Positions 5,614 to 6,182 of a stretch of DNA of 6,182 bases are shown piece after piece. The stretch lies in contig CAMGFM010000082.1 of NCBI GenBank assembly GCA_946055365.1, forward strand, positions 1 to 6,182, read 5' to 3'. Numbering within the stretch: position 1 is the first letter of the stretch; each line of letters begins with the position of its first letter. The translations under genes and the position numbers were made by a program. Origin of the DNA: an uncultured Prevotella sp. (lineage in GTDB: Bacteria > Bacteroidota > Bacteroidia > Bacteroidales > Bacteroidaceae). A model generated the notes under the pieces. The model was not told the DNA's origin. It saw only the letters and a program-made list of their open reading frames with translations, and ran no database searches.

Positions 5614-6182
5614 ATGCAACCATTAAAGTTTAACCCTCTTCTCAAGTCCACGATATGGGGCGGCGAGAAAATCATCCCTTTCAAGCACCTTGACTCCGAC
5701 CAACACAATGTTGGCGAGAGCTGGGAAATATCTGGCGTGCCAGGCAACGAGACTCTCGTGGCAGAAGGCCCGCACGCAGGCAAGAAACTCAACGACCTGC
5801 TGGCAGAACTCAAGGAGCAGCTCGTGGGCAAGGCCAACTATGAACGCTTCGGCAACGAGTTTCCTCTGCTCATAAAGTTCATTGACGCGCGACAGGACCT
5901 CTCCATACAGGTGCATCCCACTGACGAACTCGCAAAAAAGCAAGGCAAGGAGAGAGGCAAGACAGAAATGTGGTATCTGCTTGACAGTGACCCCGACGCA
6001 ACACTGCTCTGCGGACTCAAAAAGCAAATCACACCCGAGGAATATGCCGCCATGGTGGCCGACGACACCATCTGTGACGCCATCTCACGCTACACAGTGA
6101 AAGAGGGCGACTGCTTCTTCCTCCCCGCAGGACGCATACACGCCATAGGCACTGGCTGCTTCCTCGCAGAGATACAGCAGAC
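5614..6182 (+). CDS. manA: Class I mannose-6-phosphate isomerase, 3' end outside window
   Basis: This zinc enzyme interconverts fructose-6-phosphate and mannose-6-phosphate, feeding GDP-mannose and related sugar nucleotides or allowing use of mannose. The window holds 189 complete codons and then runs off the edge; short bacterial class I enzymes of the B. subtilis type are about 315-325 residues, so roughly 60% is visible. The start MQPLKFNPLLKSTIWGG is typical. GESWEISG (44-51 region), PLLIKFIDA, SIQVHP with zinc ligands Q99 and H101, KTEMWY with ligand E118, and LPAGRIHAIG with ligand H176 are all in order, so the cupin metal site is complete. ATG 5614 is preferred because the conserved N-terminus begins there and an A-rich leader precedes it. 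The gene is 144 nt after trkH and probably has its own promoter. The symbol follows family usage; no sign of a frameshift is seen in the visible part. Confidence 0.92.
   Translation, partial: MQPLKFNPLLKSTIWGGEKIIPFKHLDSDQHNVGESWEISGVPGNETLVAEGPHAGKKLNDLLAELKEQLVGKANYERFGNEFPLLIKFIDARQDLSIQVHPTDELAKKQGKERGKTEMWYLLDSDPDATLLCGLKKQITPEEYAAMVADDTICDAISRYTVKEGDCFFLPAGRIHAIGTGCFLAEIQQ

Overview
The window looks like a chromosomal housekeeping segment from a member of the order Bacteroidales, most like Prevotella and its relatives. Three observations support this. The protein sequences have a Bacteroidetes style (DXS with an AEGHA motif, TrkA starting MKIIIAGAYAIG). The start codons lack Shine-Dalgarno sequences and sit behind A/T-rich leaders. 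The best promoter upstream of dxs has the Bacteroidetes form TTTG - 19 nt - TAnnTTTG. The genus is an inference from protein and promoter style; no database search was run.

Layout, left to right. Bases 1-517 are non-coding. They hold a possible leftward promoter at the left edge (38-69), a run of 21/22-nt palindromic repeats (248-353), and the probable dxs promoter (413-443). dxs (518-2428, +) encodes 1-deoxy-D-xylulose-5-phosphate synthase. The 226-nt gap after it contains a second array of the same repeat family (2440-2557) and an A/T-rich leader. trkA (2655-3998, +) and trkH (4018-5469, +) encode the cytosolic regulator and the membrane subunit of a Trk-type potassium transporter; they are 19 nt apart and probably co-transcribed. 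After a further 144-nt gap, manA (5614 to the window end, +) encodes a class I mannose-6-phosphate isomerase cut off by the window edge after 189 complete codons.

Function. TrkA and TrkH form one transport complex. dxs (isoprenoid and thiamine/pyridoxal precursor supply) and manA (fructose-6-P/mannose-6-P interconversion) are metabolically unrelated to it, so the four genes are best read as co-oriented neighbours, not a pathway. All four proteins look intact where visible, with catalytic, metal-binding or filter residues in place.

The most unusual element is the repeat family. Its 12-nt near-palindrome (consensus AAAGTGCCACTT) recurs every 21 or 22 bp, about two helical turns, on both sides of dxs. 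In the upstream array, adjacent units differ from consensus in matched ways that let them pair into perfect 7-bp and 10-bp stems. I do not recognise it as a named repeat family.
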